From IMG/VR virus record IMGVR_UViG_3300047312_000028, positions 1 to 64,000 of that record: a stretch of DNA of 64,000 nt; one strand, given 5' to 3'. This DNA is from a virus. Below the pieces are notes generated by a model. The model made no database searches. It was given only the letters and a program-made list of their open reading frames with translations, and was not told the origin of the DNA. A program made the translations under genes and the position numbers. Of the stretch, positions 35,670 to 44,347 are shown one piece after another (positions within the stretch are counted from its first letter, which is position 1; each line of letters starts with the position of its first letter).

Positions 35670-36224
35670 TTAGAATGTGCCACCATCGATATTAGTTACC
35701 GCGAATGTGATTGTATCATTCGCTTGGTCAGTCACGATGTTGATACTTTCTCCTGCAACCAAGGTTACGGTGTCTGTGTTGGAATCAGCCACCACGTTGT
35801 TTTGACCTGCGACACTGAACGTTGTGAATGCGTTTTGCTGAACCGCTGTCGATGCAATGACGATGGTATCATTTGGTGCATCGGTGGTGATAGTGATACC
35901 TGGGCCCGCTGAGAAAGTCAACGTATCATTATTAGAATCAGCCGTGATATCCGACTGACCTGCTACGTTGATTGTTGAGAATGACAGATTGGCTGCCGCG
36001 TTCGCTTTATCATATGCAGCATTTGCGGTATCGAATGCCCCGTTGGCACGAAGTCTCGCATAATCATCTACGCCAAGTTGGGCGCCGTTGGCAAGCTGAA
36101 TAATAGACCCGTTCGCATGTTTGTAATAGAGAATCTGGTCAGCAAAGTTAATCGCCAACTCACCATTCGCTAGTGAGACAGGAACGTTACCTGTATTGCC
36201 TGAATTTTTAATCTGAATCTGCAT
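35670..36224 (-). CDS. Tail-fibre/appendage-like structural protein
   Basis: 184 aa. IKNSGNTGNVPVSLANGELA and LYYKHANGS at the N-terminus, then two beta repeats (ADSNNDTLTFSAGPGI and ADSNTDTVTLVAGESI). Probably a fibre or decoration protein. Confidence 0.6.
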   Translation of the reverse strand: MQIQIKNSGNTGNVPVSLANGELAINFADQILYYKHANGSIIQLANGAQLGVDDYARLRANGAFDTANAAYDKANAAANLSFSTINVAGQSDITADSNNDTLTFSAGPGITITTDAPNDTIVIASTAVQQNAFTTFSVAGQNNVVADSNTDTVTLVAGESINIVTDQANDTITFAVTNIDGGTF

Positions 36225-36430
36225 TAGAATACTCCTCCGTCAATGACTGTGAATGACACGTTTGCTCCGGTAACTCCGACGCCCCCAGGCACAATACCAT
36301 TTGAGAGTCGTATGATTCCTTCGTAGGGATCGTAGAACATTTCACCAAGATTGCCGATATAGGAGTTGACGTTCGTCCCTCCCATTTTATCAACGAAGAA
36401 CTTGTATGTGATATTCGACGGGATGGGCAT
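36224..36430 (-). CDS. Small fibre-cluster protein
   Basis: 68 aa; ends VSFTVIDGGVF like its neighbour's NIDGGTF. First gene of the minus-strand cluster, with GGAG just before the ATG. Confidence 0.6.
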   Translation of the reverse strand: MPIPSNITYKFFVDKMGGTNVNSYIGNLGEMFYDPYEGIIRLSNGIVPGGVGVTGANVSFTVIDGGVF

Positions 36431-36454
36431 AACTAACTCCGCAGTAGATCCTTG

Positions 36455-36462
36455 TATTTATG
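36455..36462 (-). promoter_or_regulatory. T4-late-like promoter box (minus strand)
   Basis: CATAAATA read on the minus strand, 25 nt before the fibre-cluster start. Confidence 0.6.
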
Positions 36463-36522
36463 TGTTTTTTCAGTGACTTACGCATGACCAATAAAATCAA
36501 CAGGTTACCTGGAAAAGAGTTC

Positions 36523-36551
36523 TTGACAATCACTAAGAAGTTTGTTATAGT
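36523..36551 (+). promoter_or_regulatory. Sigma70-like promoter with ATG at the predicted transcript start
   Basis: TTGACA, 17-nt spacer, TATAGT; ATG 36558 follows after 6 nt. Confidence 0.8.
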
Positions 36552-36557
36552 CTGTTC

Positions 36558-36899
36558 ATGGAGTCGCGCTACGACAACGAAGCCTACCAGAAACAAGTGT
36601 CTTTGCAGATGCTTGCCACCCCTACGCTTGAGATTGCTTGCCGAGCTATCACAGACCTACGTCAAATACTTCTAGAGAAAAACCAACGCATTGCTGATTT
36701 AGAACGAGATGTGGACGCCGGCAATCGAGCGTTCACTGATGCAGCGTCATTGTGGCAGAACGCTACACATGATTATCATAAAGATGTGCGAGAGTTAGAA
36801 GAAAAGCTTAAGCAATTTGAAGCTGATTCGATTGAATTGAATATTGCGAAGCGGGCATTATTGAAAATCTTCGTACAAGGAGAGTCAAGTGGCAATTAA
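36558..36899 (+). CDS. Coiled-coil protein, probably leaderless
   Basis: 113 aa; long coiled coil from about residue 30 (LLEKNQRIADLERDVDAG). No ribosome site, as the ATG coincides with the predicted transcript start. Confidence 0.6.
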   Translation: MESRYDNEAYQKQVSLQMLATPTLEIACRAITDLRQILLEKNQRIADLERDVDAGNRAFTDAASLWQNATHDYHKDVRELEEKLKQFEADSIELNIAKRALLKIFVQGESSGN

Positions 36900-37062
36900 G
36901 AAATATCGAGTCCGAAGAGAGTTGACGCAGTTCATTGAGGTGCAAGCTGAAGATGATCGACAAGCATTGCATCTTGCGAAAGACACAATGGATAGCCTGT
37001 GGCACACTGATGATATAGATTGTTATATTGTGAGTGACCAAACCCCAATGGAGAAATTATGA
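36889..37062 (+). CDS. Small protein, third member of the 8585/8844 family, GTG start
   Basis: 57 aa: KKYRVRRELTQFIEVQAEDD aligns with the two early-region genes. AGGAG upstream; overlaps both neighbours. Confidence 0.55.
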   Translation: MAIKKYRVRRELTQFIEVQAEDDRQALHLAKDTMDSLWHTDDIDCYIVSDQTPMEKL

Positions 37063-38222
37063 ACGCATTCGCCGCGCCTAAAATATTCCCTACATTATAC
37101 GGAGTCTCTTCAACGGGTGTCACGAAAGTCTGGAAGATTTCCGTCGGGCAGCTTGCTCTTGAATCCGTAATCATCACAGAGCACGGTCAGCTTGATGGCA
37201 AGATGCAGACTTCATCTGAAGCGATTCGTGAGGGGAAGAACGTCGGCAAAGCGAACGAAACTAGTCAGTTCGAGCAAGCATGTTTGGAAGCTGAATCGAA
37301 GTGGAAGAAAAAGCACGACAAGAACTACACAGAGGTCATGCCGGCACCAGGTGCCAAGATCAAGTTGAAGCTTCTGCCGATGTTGGCGCAGAAGTACGCG
37401 AAGCGCAAACATAAGCTGGTCTGGCCAGCGTTTGAACAGCCAAAGCTCAACGGCGTGCGTTGTCTAGTACAGAGAATCGGCGACACGATCATTTACTGGT
37501 CACGCAAAGCGAAGGTGTACAAGAACTTCAATCTGTATATGGATCCTGAGTTCTTGAGTCTGATGAAAGACGGTGAAATTCTTGACGGCGAGATGTATAA
37601 TCATGGAGACCTCACGTTTCAACAGTTGTCTTCGTTGATTAAGGATGAAAGCACTCCCGATCTTGAAGCACTCAAGAAGTATGTTAAATTTCATTGCTAT
37701 GATCGACCAGACGAACGAGGATTTAAGGATCGATATTATCACGATCCAAAGTGGTTCGGCATCGTTGCGAAGCTTCAGTATATCGTTCGCGTTGAGACTG
37801 TTGTGGTCAACGATGAAGAAGATGTTCAGAAGTGGCATGATAAGTTTGTCGCAGAGGGGTATGAAGGATCAATCATTCGATCCGGTGGCGACGAAGCGTA
37901 CCGATTCCAGTACAAGGACAACCAGCTTCAGAAGAAGAAAGACTTTGATGACGATGAATTCCCTATCGTGGGATGTAAAGAGGGAACAGGTCCCGCTGAA
38001 GGTATGGCGATCTTCAAGTGCCAGAACGAGAGTAAGACGGGCGGCGCAAACAAAGATGGCACGTTCGATGTAGTCATTAAGTCTACACACGAAGAACGTA
38101 AACAGCAGTGGATCGATAGAAAGAAGTACATGGGTGAAGAGTTGACAGTGCAGTATCAGAATCTCAGCGATGAAGGTATTCCAATCTTCCCAGTGGGAAT
38201 AGCATTGAGAGACTATGAGTAA
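37059..38222 (+). CDS. ATP-dependent DNA ligase with N-terminal WGR-like region
   Basis: 387 aa. Adenylation motif KLNGVR at 129-134 (Lys129 nucleophile), motif III LDGEMY at about 175-180, EGSIIRS (motif IV) and LQKKKDF (motif V), then an OB domain. Residues 1-95 (KVWKISVG, TSSEAIREGKNVG) look WGR-like. Seals nicks in replication and repair. Confidence 0.85.
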   Translation: MNAFAAPKIFPTLYGVSSTGVTKVWKISVGQLALESVIITEHGQLDGKMQTSSEAIREGKNVGKANETSQFEQACLEAESKWKKKHDKNYTEVMPAPGAKIKLKLLPMLAQKYAKRKHKLVWPAFEQPKLNGVRCLVQRIGDTIIYWSRKAKVYKNFNLYMDPEFLSLMKDGEILDGEMYNHGDLTFQQLSSLIKDESTPDLEALKKYVKFHCYDRPDERGFKDRYYHDPKWFGIVAKLQYIVRVETVVVNDEEDVQKWHDKFVAEGYEGSIIRSGGDEAYRFQYKDNQLQKKKDFDDDEFPIVGCKEGTGPAEGMAIFKCQNESKTGGANKDGTFDVVIKSTHEERKQQWIDRKKYMGEELTVQYQNLSDEGIPIFPVGIALRDYE

Positions 38223-38289
38223 GAGAAACAAACAACCGAAAACTTCAGAGAGTTTACACAAGAGGAAGCCTAATGAGTTTGTTTTCTGA
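38215..38289 (+). CDS. Possible small basic protein
   Basis: 24 aa, Lys-rich, overlapping both neighbours. No independent support. Confidence 0.25.
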   Translation: MSKRNKQPKTSESLHKRKPNEFVF

Positions 38290-38461
38290 GTTCATGTTAT
38301 TCTGTCAGATATGCGCCAAAGAATTTGACGCAAGCAAAGATGGGTACGGCAAATCCAATACATGTTGTTCCAAAGACTGTTGGGAAGAACGTGAGTGGAG
38401 ATATATTTTGCATGTGATGGGAAAACCCTATCGGCCTCGTGAGGTTAAACATGTCAGTTAA
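38273..38461 (+). CDS. Small zinc-finger-like protein
   Basis: 62 aa: CQICAKEF, then CCSKDCWEEREWRY, a treble-clef-like Cys4 pattern. GAGGAAG upstream. Confidence 0.6.
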   Translation: MSLFSEFMLFCQICAKEFDASKDGYGKSNTCCSKDCWEEREWRYILHVMGKPYRPREVKHVS

Positions 38462-38921
38462 ATTTGGCACGGTCATTGTTGATCCAATTGAGCAGATTGA
38501 AGAGTTGAAAGATGAACTGCACGACGCGCGGCAGGACATTAAGCGGCTTGAACAAGAAAACAACAATCTTGAAAAAGAGATCAAGGATCTAGAGAAAGAT
38601 GCAGCCCTTCATACCGATGAAATCAATGCGATAGAAGAGGATCAAGTTCAACGAGAACAAGAGCATGCCCACGCTCTCACAATCTCATATAACGAGTTTA
38701 ACAGGATGCGCGATGACAGCAGGGAACTATCACGCGAATTAGAGGTCCTGCGGGACCGCTTTCAAGAGACCCATCATAATTATATTAAGGCACTTTCAAT
38801 CGCCGAAACGTTGAAAACCAATCGAGGGGCCGGATACTTCGATTCGCCCCAAGGCCGAGACTTGATTAACTGGGCCTGTTCAGAGTTACGAAACGAATCA
38901 AACAAAATAATGAGAGGGTAA
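38451..38921 (+). CDS. Coiled-coil protein
   Basis: 156 aa from ATG 38451; coiled coil at about residues 10-70 (LEQENNNLEKEIKDLEKD) and more helices after. ATG 38439 is an alternative start. Confidence 0.6.
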   Translation: MSVKFGTVIVDPIEQIEELKDELHDARQDIKRLEQENNNLEKEIKDLEKDAALHTDEINAIEEDQVQREQEHAHALTISYNEFNRMRDDSRELSRELEVLRDRFQETHHNYIKALSIAETLKTNRGAGYFDSPQGRDLINWACSELRNESNKIMRG

Positions 38922-38922
38922 C

Positions 38923-39105
38923 ATGATTGATGACATGGATCTACGACTTGATTGGGGAAGCACGAATCAATATTTGAAAGTGTATCATAAGAATACACTG
39001 GTCTATAATAGTGAGATCAGTTTCTTCTCACCTGTGCTTGAACCTAGACAGGTTAAGTGGATCACAGAACACTACGAACAAAAGAGAAAGAAGTACGTCT
39101 TTTAA
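38923..39105 (+). CDS. Unknown small protein
   Basis: 60 aa, beta-rich then helical basic C-terminus. Stop followed by AAGGAGCG for rtcB. Confidence 0.55.
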   Translation: MIDDMDLRLDWGSTNQYLKVYHKNTLVYNSEISFFSPVLEPRQVKWITEHYEQKRKKYVF

Positions 39106-39114
39106 GGAGCGATC

Positions 39115-40290
39115 ATGCCAATCAGGAACGTTTTAACAGGGAATAAGCAGCATGTGCCAGTCAAGGTGTGGACTGATAATATCGATTTGGTAACACAGGT
39201 TCAGTTACGCACGATGGCGGAGTTACCATTCGTGTATAAGCACATTTCTGCTATGCCCGATACACATTTGGGTAAAGGTTCGACTGTTGGTTCCGTCATT
39301 GCGACGATTGACGCGATCATCCCAGCAGCTATCGGCGTGGATATTGGCTGCGGCATGTGCGCCGTGAAGACTGATATTCGACATGAAGAGTTTGATGGTA
39401 AACTGAATCTACTCTATGATGAAATCTGTAAAGCGGTGCCTGTGGGCCACTTATCGCACAATCATGCGAACCTCGCAGGACTTGATAAGAATTTCTTCGA
39501 TTACAAGCCAGCGGCGGAAGTGGAAAAAGAAGATTGGGACGCTGCAAAGAGACAAATCGGTACACTTGGTGGAGGTAACCACTTCATTGAGGTGTGTCTT
39601 GACACGGAAGAGAATGTCTGGCTCATGCTGCATTCTGGTTCACGCCGAGTAGGTAAATTGTTAGCTGAAGAGCATATCAAGACAGCACAAGCCGTATGTC
39701 GCCAATATCACGTCGGATTACCAGATCCGTTCTTAGCGTATTTGGTCGCCGAGACCCCTCAATTCGCCGGGTACATGGCGGATCTTCATTGGGCGCAAGA
39801 TTACGCTATGAATAATCGACGTGTCATGATGGCCTTGGTAAAGCAAGCTGTAGCTGATGTGATTAAGCGCAAGTTTGCCACGTCCGACTTCGTGAACTGC
39901 CACCACAACTATGTGGAGATGGAGCATCATTTCAACAAGAACGTATGGGTGACTCGTAAGGGTGCGATTCGTGCTCGTAAGGGAGATATGGGTATCATTC
40001 CTGGTTCGATGGGTACCAGGTCGTACATCGTCCGTGGGTTGGGTTGTGAGCAGGCGTTTTGTTCCGCACCGCACGGAGCAGGCCGCCAGTGGTCACGCGG
40101 CAAAGCGAAAGAAATGATGACACAGGAGATGTTTGACGAACAGACGAAAGGAGTAGTGTGTCGTAAAGACTCCGGTGTATGGGATGAAGCCCCAGCCGCC
40201 TACAAGGATATCGATCAAGTGATGGACGATTCAGATGACCTGGTAGAAGTCGTAGCGCAACTACGTCAAATCGTATGTGTGAAAGGATAA
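39115..40290 (+). CDS. rtcB: RtcB RNA ligase
   Basis: 391 aa (E. coli 408). MPDTHLGKGSTVGSV, GVDIGCGM (Asp76, Cys79), GGGNHFIEV and HGAGRQWSR (the guanylylated His) match the Mn/GTP-dependent ligase that joins 2',3'-cyclic-phosphate and 5'-OH RNA ends. Known roles: tRNA splicing and healing of tRNA or rRNA cut by ribotoxins. One gene separates it from a GGQ release-factor-like gene, an association known from bacterial rtcB-prfH operons. Confidence 0.95.
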   Translation: MPIRNVLTGNKQHVPVKVWTDNIDLVTQVQLRTMAELPFVYKHISAMPDTHLGKGSTVGSVIATIDAIIPAAIGVDIGCGMCAVKTDIRHEEFDGKLNLLYDEICKAVPVGHLSHNHANLAGLDKNFFDYKPAAEVEKEDWDAAKRQIGTLGGGNHFIEVCLDTEENVWLMLHSGSRRVGKLLAEEHIKTAQAVCRQYHVGLPDPFLAYLVAETPQFAGYMADLHWAQDYAMNNRRVMMALVKQAVADVIKRKFATSDFVNCHHNYVEMEHHFNKNVWVTRKGAIRARKGDMGIIPGSMGTRSYIVRGLGCEQAFCSAPHGAGRQWSRGKAKEMMTQEMFDEQTKGVVCRKDSGVWDEAPAAYKDIDQVMDDSDDLVEVVAQLRQIVCVKG

Positions 40291-40292
40291 TC

Positions 40293-40580
40293 ATGGATAT
40301 CTATGAGCGATTTGAAAAATACAACAGTACAGAGTTTTTGAGGTTTGAGAGAGTGCAGAACAAGAGGTCAACCCGAGGAGACCTTCATGCGTTCTTGTTG
40401 CTGGATGAATTGTTTCCGGCGGTTGATAAGGATATCGTATCCGGCGCTGAAGATGGTGAAATTTTCTTATCAATCGATCTGGAAGAGTTTCACAACAGAG
40501 TCACGGATGATGAATTGATTGAACTGATTCGATGCGGCGTCATTGTCTCCGAATACGAATGCCTGGCGATGTTTGTATGA
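40293..40580 (+). CDS. Unknown protein between rtcB and the GGQ gene
   Basis: 95 aa from ATG 40293, acidic, helical. Overlaps the GGQ gene by 4 nt. Not recognised. Confidence 0.6.
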   Translation: MDIYERFEKYNSTEFLRFERVQNKRSTRGDLHAFLLLDELFPAVDKDIVSGAEDGEIFLSIDLEEFHNRVTDDELIELIRCGVIVSEYECLAMFV

Positions 40581-40936
40581 AACAAGAAAGAAAGCCTCTC
40601 TTTAGCATCACGATTAAGGACTGCGAGATTCAGACGTTTCGATCTGGTGGCAAGGGTGGCCAGAATCAGAACAAAGTTGAATCAGGCGTCCGTATCATTC
40701 ACCACCCCTCCGGGGCGCGTGGCGAGTCACGGGAAGAGCGTTCGCAGTTGATGAACAAACGCAATGCGTTCCGTCGCATGGGAGAGAGCAAGCAGTTCAA
40801 GTCATGGGCTCGTAACATGGCACTGAAGATGAGGGGCCAGAAGACGATAGAGGATCGTGTGAATGAGCAGATGGCAGCAGAGAATCTACGTATTGAAACC
40901 CAAGTCGATGGGAAATGGAAACCGGTGAAATCATGA
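40577..40936 (+). CDS. GGQ-domain release-factor-like protein (PrfH/ArfB type)
   Basis: 119 aa from ATG 40577. SGGKGGQNQNKVESGVRI carries the GGQ tripeptide (27-29) that triggers peptide release, but there is no codon-recognition domain. The C-terminus is basic. Size and layout suggest ribosome rescue as in ArfB, or the damaged-ribosome release proposed for PrfH. Its neighbourhood to rtcB favours the PrfH idea. Confidence 0.85.
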   Translation: MKQERKPLFSITIKDCEIQTFRSGGKGGQNQNKVESGVRIIHHPSGARGESREERSQLMNKRNAFRRMGESKQFKSWARNMALKMRGQKTIEDRVNEQMAAENLRIETQVDGKWKPVKS

Positions 40937-41454
40937 ACGTGTTCCTTGATCTAGAAGAAACAGTGATAGATGAATTCAAAGCCTTTCCCACTTTCTTGCC
41001 TGGGAACTGTGAAGATATTAGACGCTTCTTGACTCCCTTGAAGATGATTGGCGATCCTAGAGTGGGCATCTTCAGTTTCGCAATACATACGAAAGAAGAA
41101 GAAGATATATTCTGGAATTCGATATCTGAACAGTTGGACAAACTCTGTGATGTGAGAACATTTGAAGTCATTCGAGTGAGTGAGATGTTTCTGGCGTCCA
41201 AGTTGCTTAGAAAGATTCGATTCGAGGATGTGACTGACTTTATTCAAGTGATAGGGAAAGCAGGCGCGTTTCACGATTGGTGCCAATTGCATCATCCGGG
41301 AGAGTTTAGTTTTTTGATCGATGACGTGGTCCCTAACCAGACGCTTCATGACAACGACAACGGATCACTCATTCAGACACTCAATATCAAGTCATTGTTC
41401 AAACCTCATAATAATGTATTCAGTAATAGCACCCTCAACACTAAGGAGGTCTAA
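40933..41454 (+). CDS. HAD-like protein
   Basis: 173 aa from ATG 40933. FLDLEETVIDEF at the N-terminus and FLIDDVVPN near the C-terminus resemble HAD motifs I and IV, but motif I is DLE rather than DxD, so catalysis is uncertain. ATGA overlap with the GGQ gene. Confidence 0.5.
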   Translation: MNVFLDLEETVIDEFKAFPTFLPGNCEDIRRFLTPLKMIGDPRVGIFSFAIHTKEEEDIFWNSISEQLDKLCDVRTFEVIRVSEMFLASKLLRKIRFEDVTDFIQVIGKAGAFHDWCQLHHPGEFSFLIDDVVPNQTLHDNDNGSLIQTLNIKSLFKPHNNVFSNSTLNTKEV

Positions 41455-41648
41455 TGTCTAAGAACAAGAAAGAGAAAGTCACAAAGACCGTCTTGATTTC
41501 TCAAAAGAACTATGAGGGGTTTGAATCGTTGTCTGATTTGAGCCGCGATACGGAAGAAGCGGTCGACAGTGAATTCAACGACAAAGCGCAGTGTTTAGAT
41601 GGTGAATTTCAAGGCACGTTGACTGTTAGGATCACGTACACTAAATAG
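41454..41648 (+). CDS. Unknown small protein
   Basis: 64 aa; basic N-terminus (SKNKKEKVTK), acidic middle. AAGGAGG upstream. Confidence 0.55.
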   Translation: MSKNKKEKVTKTVLISQKNYEGFESLSDLSRDTEEAVDSEFNDKAQCLDGEFQGTLTVRITYTK

Positions 41649-41652
41649 ATTC

Positions 41653-41967
41653 ATGACTTGTAATTGTACGGGCGCTTGCAGACTAACTGGACGTTGTGTG
41701 AACTTGGCACCTGTGGTGCATGGCATCGGTCCAGGTGGTTGTGATATCACAGGAGAGTTGATTAACCATCCAGCGACTACCGCACCGTCCTGGTGCCTCG
41801 AACTTCCTAAGCGAATGGGTTGGATCTGTAGTAAGTGTCAGAGAAGCAATTCACCAGACTTGCCAACATGCTCGTGCTCAGATTACCAGTTTACTATTAT
41901 CCCACCAATGCTTGACGATGGAAGCCATGAGATCGTACCTCCCTACCGATTTACTCCCAACAAGTAG
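41653..41967 (+). CDS. Cys-rich zinc-ribbon-like protein
   Basis: 104 aa. N-terminal Cys cluster (CNCTGACRLTGRC) and WICSKCQRSNSP, a RanBP2/zinc-ribbon-like knuckle. Role unknown. Confidence 0.55.
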   Translation: MTCNCTGACRLTGRCVNLAPVVHGIGPGGCDITGELINHPATTAPSWCLELPKRMGWICSKCQRSNSPDLPTCSCSDYQFTIIPPMLDDGSHEIVPPYRFTPNK

Positions 41968-41970
41968 CTA

Positions 41971-41999
41971 TTGCTTTTCTAGAGCGAGTCTGTTATACT
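41971..41999 (+). promoter_or_regulatory. Sigma70-like promoter with ATG at the predicted transcript start
   Basis: TTGCTT, 17-nt spacer, TATACT; ATG 42006 follows after 6 nt. Confidence 0.75.
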
Positions 42000-42005
42000 A
42001 ACTCT

Positions 42006-42344
42006 ATGAAAGTACTCAATCTTCGCAACTACACAGACATTTACAAGACAGACCCCAACACGCCAATCATTCGCGTTGATAGGCTTTCGACGAACTATGG
42101 CAATCCAATTGTTGTCATAGAGGAGAAGGACCGCGATTGGGCCTGTGACTGTTTTGTGGAATATGCAATCTGGAGAATTCAAAGACAACCAGATTGGTTG
42201 CGTGAACTAAAGGGGAAACATCTGGCCTGTTGGTGCGCTCCACGACGTTGCCACGCAGATACATTATTGATTCTCGCAAATCTTCCGTTTGAAGAAGCAT
42301 TGAAGAAATTAAACGGAGTGTCGTATTTCACGGATACTAAATAA
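42006..42344 (+). CDS. DUF4326-type protein, probably leaderless
   Basis: 112 aa. DPNTPIIRVDR, then LKGKHLACWCAPRRCHADTL is the characteristic Cys/His segment of DUF4326 proteins, common in phages and linked by context to NAD/ADP-ribose proteins (inference). Confidence 0.7.
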   Translation: MKVLNLRNYTDIYKTDPNTPIIRVDRLSTNYGNPIVVIEEKDRDWACDCFVEYAIWRIQRQPDWLRELKGKHLACWCAPRRCHADTLLILANLPFEEALKKLNGVSYFTDTK

Positions 42345-42362
42345 CTATACAATGGGGGCATG

Positions 42363-43478
42363 ATGAAAGTGAAGAGAAATTTGAGCACAGATGCAAGAGT
42401 CAAACAGCTTATCTCCAAAGAAGAGCCGGCCTGGTCGGTGATGCAAGGAGAATTGGTATCGTCTGACATTGCCAATGCGCTTAGTTGGTATTCTCAGAAT
42501 AAAGACAAGTCTGATGCAGCAAAGTATTTGACTGACTATTGCAAAGAGAATAACTTAAAGGTGACAGAGAAGCAAATCGGCGCACAACCGGGAACCCTTG
42601 GATTTATTGCTCGAATGGTCTCCCGCGGAGCCGTGCTTCAGAAGAAAGAAGCAGGATGGTTTAAGCAGCATATTATTAGTATGAGGCAATATGAATCGAC
42701 GGAATCCGTGTTTGACCTTCCCAAGTCTAACCCCGCGCCTACGAAAAAGGTGCCTGTACAGGATCAACTCAAGATGCAGACAAGCAAGTGCATGGGCGAT
42801 CTTGAGGGCGCTATCGACGAATTCATCCTCTCCGACTTCAAGAAAACTCCAAACACCTTAGATGTAATGCGCAAGCACAACTTGCATGGACCTCATGGTC
42901 CAAATGTAGTCAACTTCTTCAAGAAGTATAGAGATGAATTCCGTCTAGCGATTGCAGGTACGGACCCAGCGTTGGAAGAAGGATACAGCAATTACACCAC
43001 GCCTCAAATGAAGAAGATGGAAGCTCTGTACGATCAAATCATTTCAGATGCGTTGACTGTGATGGGCGAATCGATGCAAGGTCGAGAACCCCGCAAGAAG
43101 AAAGTCAAGTCACCCGAAGCACAAGTGAAGTCTCTCAAGTATTGCGCAAAGGACGATGAACTGAACATTATCAGCATCCCTCCGACTCGTATGGTAGGCG
43201 CCGAAGGGGTTCTAGTCTATCATCGTAACAGTCGTATGCTATCATTCTACATTGCGGATGATGCGTCTGGATTGGGCGTCAAGGGTTGCATGTTCACCAA
43301 CTACTCCAAGACCAAGTCACGTACCAAGAAGCTCAGAAAGCCTGAAGAAGTACTTCCAAAGATCGTTAAAGAAGGCAAAGTCTACTTGAAAAATGTAATG
43401 GATAACCTGACAACAAAGGATGGAAAAGTCAACGGACGTATGGGTAAGGAAGTGCTACTCGTCCGCGTGATTGTCTAA
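42363..43478 (+). CDS. Unknown 371-residue protein
   Basis: Preceded by GGGGGC and an ATGATG start. The N-terminal 120 residues look like small helical domains (SDIANALSWYSQNK), the C-terminal part is beta-rich. It precedes rnh by 2 nt. Not recognised. Confidence 0.65.
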   Translation: MKVKRNLSTDARVKQLISKEEPAWSVMQGELVSSDIANALSWYSQNKDKSDAAKYLTDYCKENNLKVTEKQIGAQPGTLGFIARMVSRGAVLQKKEAGWFKQHIISMRQYESTESVFDLPKSNPAPTKKVPVQDQLKMQTSKCMGDLEGAIDEFILSDFKKTPNTLDVMRKHNLHGPHGPNVVNFFKKYRDEFRLAIAGTDPALEEGYSNYTTPQMKKMEALYDQIISDALTVMGESMQGREPRKKKVKSPEAQVKSLKYCAKDDELNIISIPPTRMVGAEGVLVYHRNSRMLSFYIADDASGLGVKGCMFTNYSKTKSRTKKLRKPEEVLPKIVKEGKVYLKNVMDNLTTKDGKVNGRMGKEVLLVRVIV

Positions 43479-43480
43479 TC

Positions 43481-44332
43481 ATGATACTTGTGGATTTTAA
43501 TCAAATCGCCTACGCCTGCATTCTTGACCATTTAGCATCGACAAAGCAAGCAGATGCCAGCGTACCGATGGTACGTGCAATGATGCTCAACACCCTTCGC
43601 GCTAACGTGAGGAAGTTCAAGTCTCGCTACGGCGAGGTCGTTATTGCGTATGACTCTAAGACCTACTGGCGCACAGAACAGTTCCCACATTACAAAGCCA
43701 AGCGCAAAAGCAACCGTGCTAAGTCGCAATTCAATTGGGCAGGTATCTTCACTTGTCTGGATACGCTCTGTGAAGAGTTCAAAGTGAATCTGATGTATAA
43801 GGTGCTGCAAGTCGATGGTGCCGAAGCTGATGATATTATCGGATATCTCTCACACGTCTATGGACCGTCAGAGAAGATCATGATTATCTCTGGTGACAAA
43901 GATTTCATCCAGTTGCAAGTGCATCCGAACGTCGAACAATATTCACCGCTCATTAAGAAGCAGATCGTCGATAAGTTTCCGAAGGTGACACTCAAACAGC
44001 AGATCATTCGTGGCGACACAGATGATGGAGTGCCGAACATTCTGTCCCCGGACGATGTATTTGTGAGTGGTGGACGCCAGAGTCCGATCATGGAAAAGAA
44101 GTTAATAGGCTGGATAAATACTCCAGTAGAAGAGTTCTGCAACTCTGGTGACATGTTGCGCAACTACAGACGAAATGAAAAGTTGATCGATCTGAAAGAG
44201 ATACCTGTACATATTAAGCAAGCCATTGGGCATGCGTATGATACTGCGGTGCATCCTAATCGTGGACACTTTCTGAACTATCTTGCAGCGGCAGGTTTGA
44301 AAGATTTAACTGAATCAGTTGGTGATTTTTAA
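43481..44332 (+). CDS. rnh: RNase H (T4 Rnh-type 5'-3' exonuclease)
   Basis: 283 aa (T4: 305). ILVDFNQIAY, YDSKTYWR-x-FPHYKAKRK, DGAEADDIIG and SGDKDFIQL are the acidic metal-site motifs of FEN/T4 RNase H nucleases that remove lagging-strand primers. Confidence 0.9.
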   Translation: MILVDFNQIAYACILDHLASTKQADASVPMVRAMMLNTLRANVRKFKSRYGEVVIAYDSKTYWRTEQFPHYKAKRKSNRAKSQFNWAGIFTCLDTLCEEFKVNLMYKVLQVDGAEADDIIGYLSHVYGPSEKIMIISGDKDFIQLQVHPNVEQYSPLIKKQIVDKFPKVTLKQQIIRGDTDDGVPNILSPDDVFVSGGRQSPIMEKKLIGWINTPVEEFCNSGDMLRNYRRNEKLIDLKEIPVHIKQAIGHAYDTAVHPNRGHFLNYLAAAGLKDLTESVGDF

Positions 44333-44347
44333 CATAGAGAGGGTATC

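Noticed and set aside
35075-36675. Plus-strand frames opposite the tail-fibre-like genes
   Set aside because: Antisense shadows of beta-repeat structural genes on the minus strand.
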